Assembly (NCBI GenBank): GCA_029718625.1
Contig: CM056380.1
Span: 44,439,689 to 44,503,688, forward strand
Direction of reading: 5' to 3'
Source of the DNA: Synaphobranchus kaupii
Lineage: Eukaryota > Chordata > Actinopteri > Anguilliformes > Synaphobranchidae
Length of the DNA: 64,000 nucleotides
Part shown: one piece after another, positions 47,806-50,800 of the stretch
Layout: each line of letters begins with the position of its first letter
Numbering within the stretch: position 1 is the first letter of the stretch
Program-made: the position numbers and the translations under genes
Notes under the pieces: generated by a model
What the model was told of the DNA's origin: nothing
The model's database searches: none
What the model saw: the letters and a program-made list of their open reading frames with translations, nothing else

Positions 47806-50800
47806 TGTGTGTGTTTGTGTGTCTATGTGTGTGTGCGTGCGTGCGTGTATGTTTTTGTGTGTCTGTGTGTGTGTGCTCGCGTGCGTGTGTCCGCAGCGGA
47901 AACGACCATGGAACAGGAGAGCGGGGGCGGAGACGATGAGGTAGAGGAGGGAGTGTGCCACCTCTATAATGTTCTCAGGACTCACCTGGGCAGGTAAGCG
48001 CGGCCGTGTCCCCGCAGTGCCCGTAGCACAGTTTTAGCAGGACCCTCCATGTGTGTAAGTCCCCTTATGCTTGTTGGCAGTGCCCTGCGTGAGGCGGGCT
48101 CGGGCTGGCACCTGTGGCGCTGTGTGAAGGCGGGTATCCTGCCCTACCTGAGGGCTGCCGCCCTCTTCTTTCACCACCTCAATGGGGTGCCCACACCCCC
48201 GGAGCTGCACGGTGAGTCCCCACAAGCCCACATACACTCAGCCTGCAGGCACGCATGCACTAAAGCCACGTGCACCCGGCCACGCCCCCACACAGAATCA
48301 ACATGCAGGACAGCCACACACAGGTCGCAGCACAGAAGATGCAGTAGTCACACTCACACATCTCATCTCAAAACACCTAGATAATCCTAAAACGTATGCC
48401 AGAGCTCTTTTTCTCGACTTTTCATCAGCATTTAATACAATCCGGCCTGATTTTCTATTGTCCAAAATGATCCAGCTACAGATCAATCCTTACCTCATTC
48501 ATTGGTTTAACTCTTTTTTTACAAAGAGGGTTCAGTTGGTAAAAGTGAATAAAACATTATCCTCACCCATCTTCACTAATGTTGGAGCACCCCAAGGCTG
48601 TGTGAGTTCACCACTGTTGTTCACACTGTACACGGATGACCGTTCCACCAGCGCACAAAACCAATGTATTCTGAAATACTCTGATGATTCCACTTTACTA
48701 TCTCTTTTGACAGATAAAAATGACCCAAGATCATACCAACACAGTGTTGACAGCTTAGTTGAGTGGTGTGATCGAAATGCCCTCATTATTAATACCAGGA
48801 AAACAGAGGAAATAATTTTCGGTCTCACACCTGAATCTTACCAGTAGCAATCCACAATGAGAAATTCAAGCAAGTTACATCATATAAATACCTGGGTATA
48901 TATATAGATGCCACTCTGTCCTGGAGCACACATAATGAAATTATTTGCAATAAGGTACAGCAGCGTATTTATTTTCTTAGAAGGTTAAGGTCTTTCGGGG
49001 CCAGTAGTCAGATTCTACTGCTGTTTTTTCCATCTGTGGTCCAGAGTGTCATGCAGTATTGCATCACAACGTGGTATGGCGGCCTGTCCATCCAGCTTAA
49101 GGCCAGGCTGACCAGACAACTGAGAATTTGCTCTAAGATTGTAGGCCAGCCACTAGAGCTGTCTTTTCAGGCAGCTTATCTCAAGAGCATGCGAAGACTA
49201 GCAGGTAGTATCTCCTCTGACCCCTCACATGTGCTTCACGGAGAGTACGAACTTCTGCCCTCAAACAGGCGGTTCAGAGTTCCGCAGTTCAAAAGTAACA
49301 GGCTAAGGAATTAGTTTATCCCCCAGTCAATTAGGCTACTCAATAAAGATGGCAGACTATTCAGGCAAGTGCAACCAGAGACTGTGCAATAATAACAATG
49401 GTGGCAAGTGCAATATCAAGGACCGTGGTGGAGTGTGCAATAAATGGGTCTAGTGCAATGTGAGGGTAACCTAAGATTGATATGTTGATATTATAACGAT
49501 GTATGTATGTATAATTGAGCGTAATTGTGTGTTAGTGTCTTATGTATTGAACCTGTTATGATGTGTGTTTTTTAATGGAGCTGCTATGATGCAAAAACAA
49601 TTTCAGAGAAATCTGACAATAAATCATTATCATATCATATCATATACTAATGCCACATCACCCAGCCCCGCCCCCACACACAATCAACATGCAGGACAGC
49701 CACCCCCTAAAGCCACATACACCCAGCCCCGCCCCCACACACAATCAACATGCAGGATAGCCACACCCTAAAGCCACATACACCCAGCCCCGCCCCCACA
49801 CACAATCAACATGCAGGACAGCCACACCCTAAAGCCACATACACCCAGCCCCGCCCCCACACACAATCAACATGCAGGACAGCCACACCCTAAAGCCACA
49901 TGCACCCAGCCCCACCCCCACACACAATCAACACGTCCCCTCACACCTGTGACACACTCATTGATATTTATGTGCACATATGGCTCTGTTTCTCTCTGCT
50001 ACCCTCCCCCCTTTCATTTTCACATTATAGTCACTCACGCAATCGCACTCAGAAGGTTCAGTCGTGTTACTTCCTCTCTCTCTCTGCAGCTGTGGGTCCA
50101 GCTCACTGGGAGCAGCTGTGTGGATATCTCTGCCTGCCCCCCAACCTGCTGCAGCTCTACCATAGTCACAGAGACCTGATGGAGCCACTGCTGCAATGGT
50201 ACCCACTTATGTTCCATTAATTACACTGCCCTCCACCCTGGGACTAACCCCATTCCATTACACTGCCCTCCACCCTGGGACTAACCCCATTCCATTACAC
50301 TACACTGCCCTCCACCCTGGGACTAACCCCATTCCATTACACTGCCCTCCACCCTGGGACTAACCCCATTCCATTACACTGCCCTCCACTCTGGGATTAA
50401 CCCCATCACATTACACTACACTGAACTTTCTCTGTCCTCCACCCTGGGATTAACCCCACCACATTACACTACACTGAACTTTCTCTGTCCTCCACCCTGG
50501 GATTAACCCCATCACATTACACTACACTGTACTTTCTCTGTCCTCCACCCCTGGGATTAACCCCATCACATTACACTACACTACTTTCTCTGTCCTCCAC
50601 CCTGGGATTAACCCCATCACATCACATTACACTACACTGTACTTTCTCTGTCCTCCACCCTGGGATTAACCCCATCACATTACACTACACTGAACTTTCT
50701 CTGTCCTCCACCCTGGGATTAACCCCATCACATTACACTACACTGAACTTTCTCTGTCCTCCACCCTGGGATTAACCCCATCACATTACACTACACTGAA

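Noticed and set aside
48182..48847. Host gene with a reverse-transcriptase domain (domesticated)
   Set aside because: The frame begins in ubr2 exon 41 antiphase, the RT ends at a stop and continues only after a frameshift, and the 5' part is missing.
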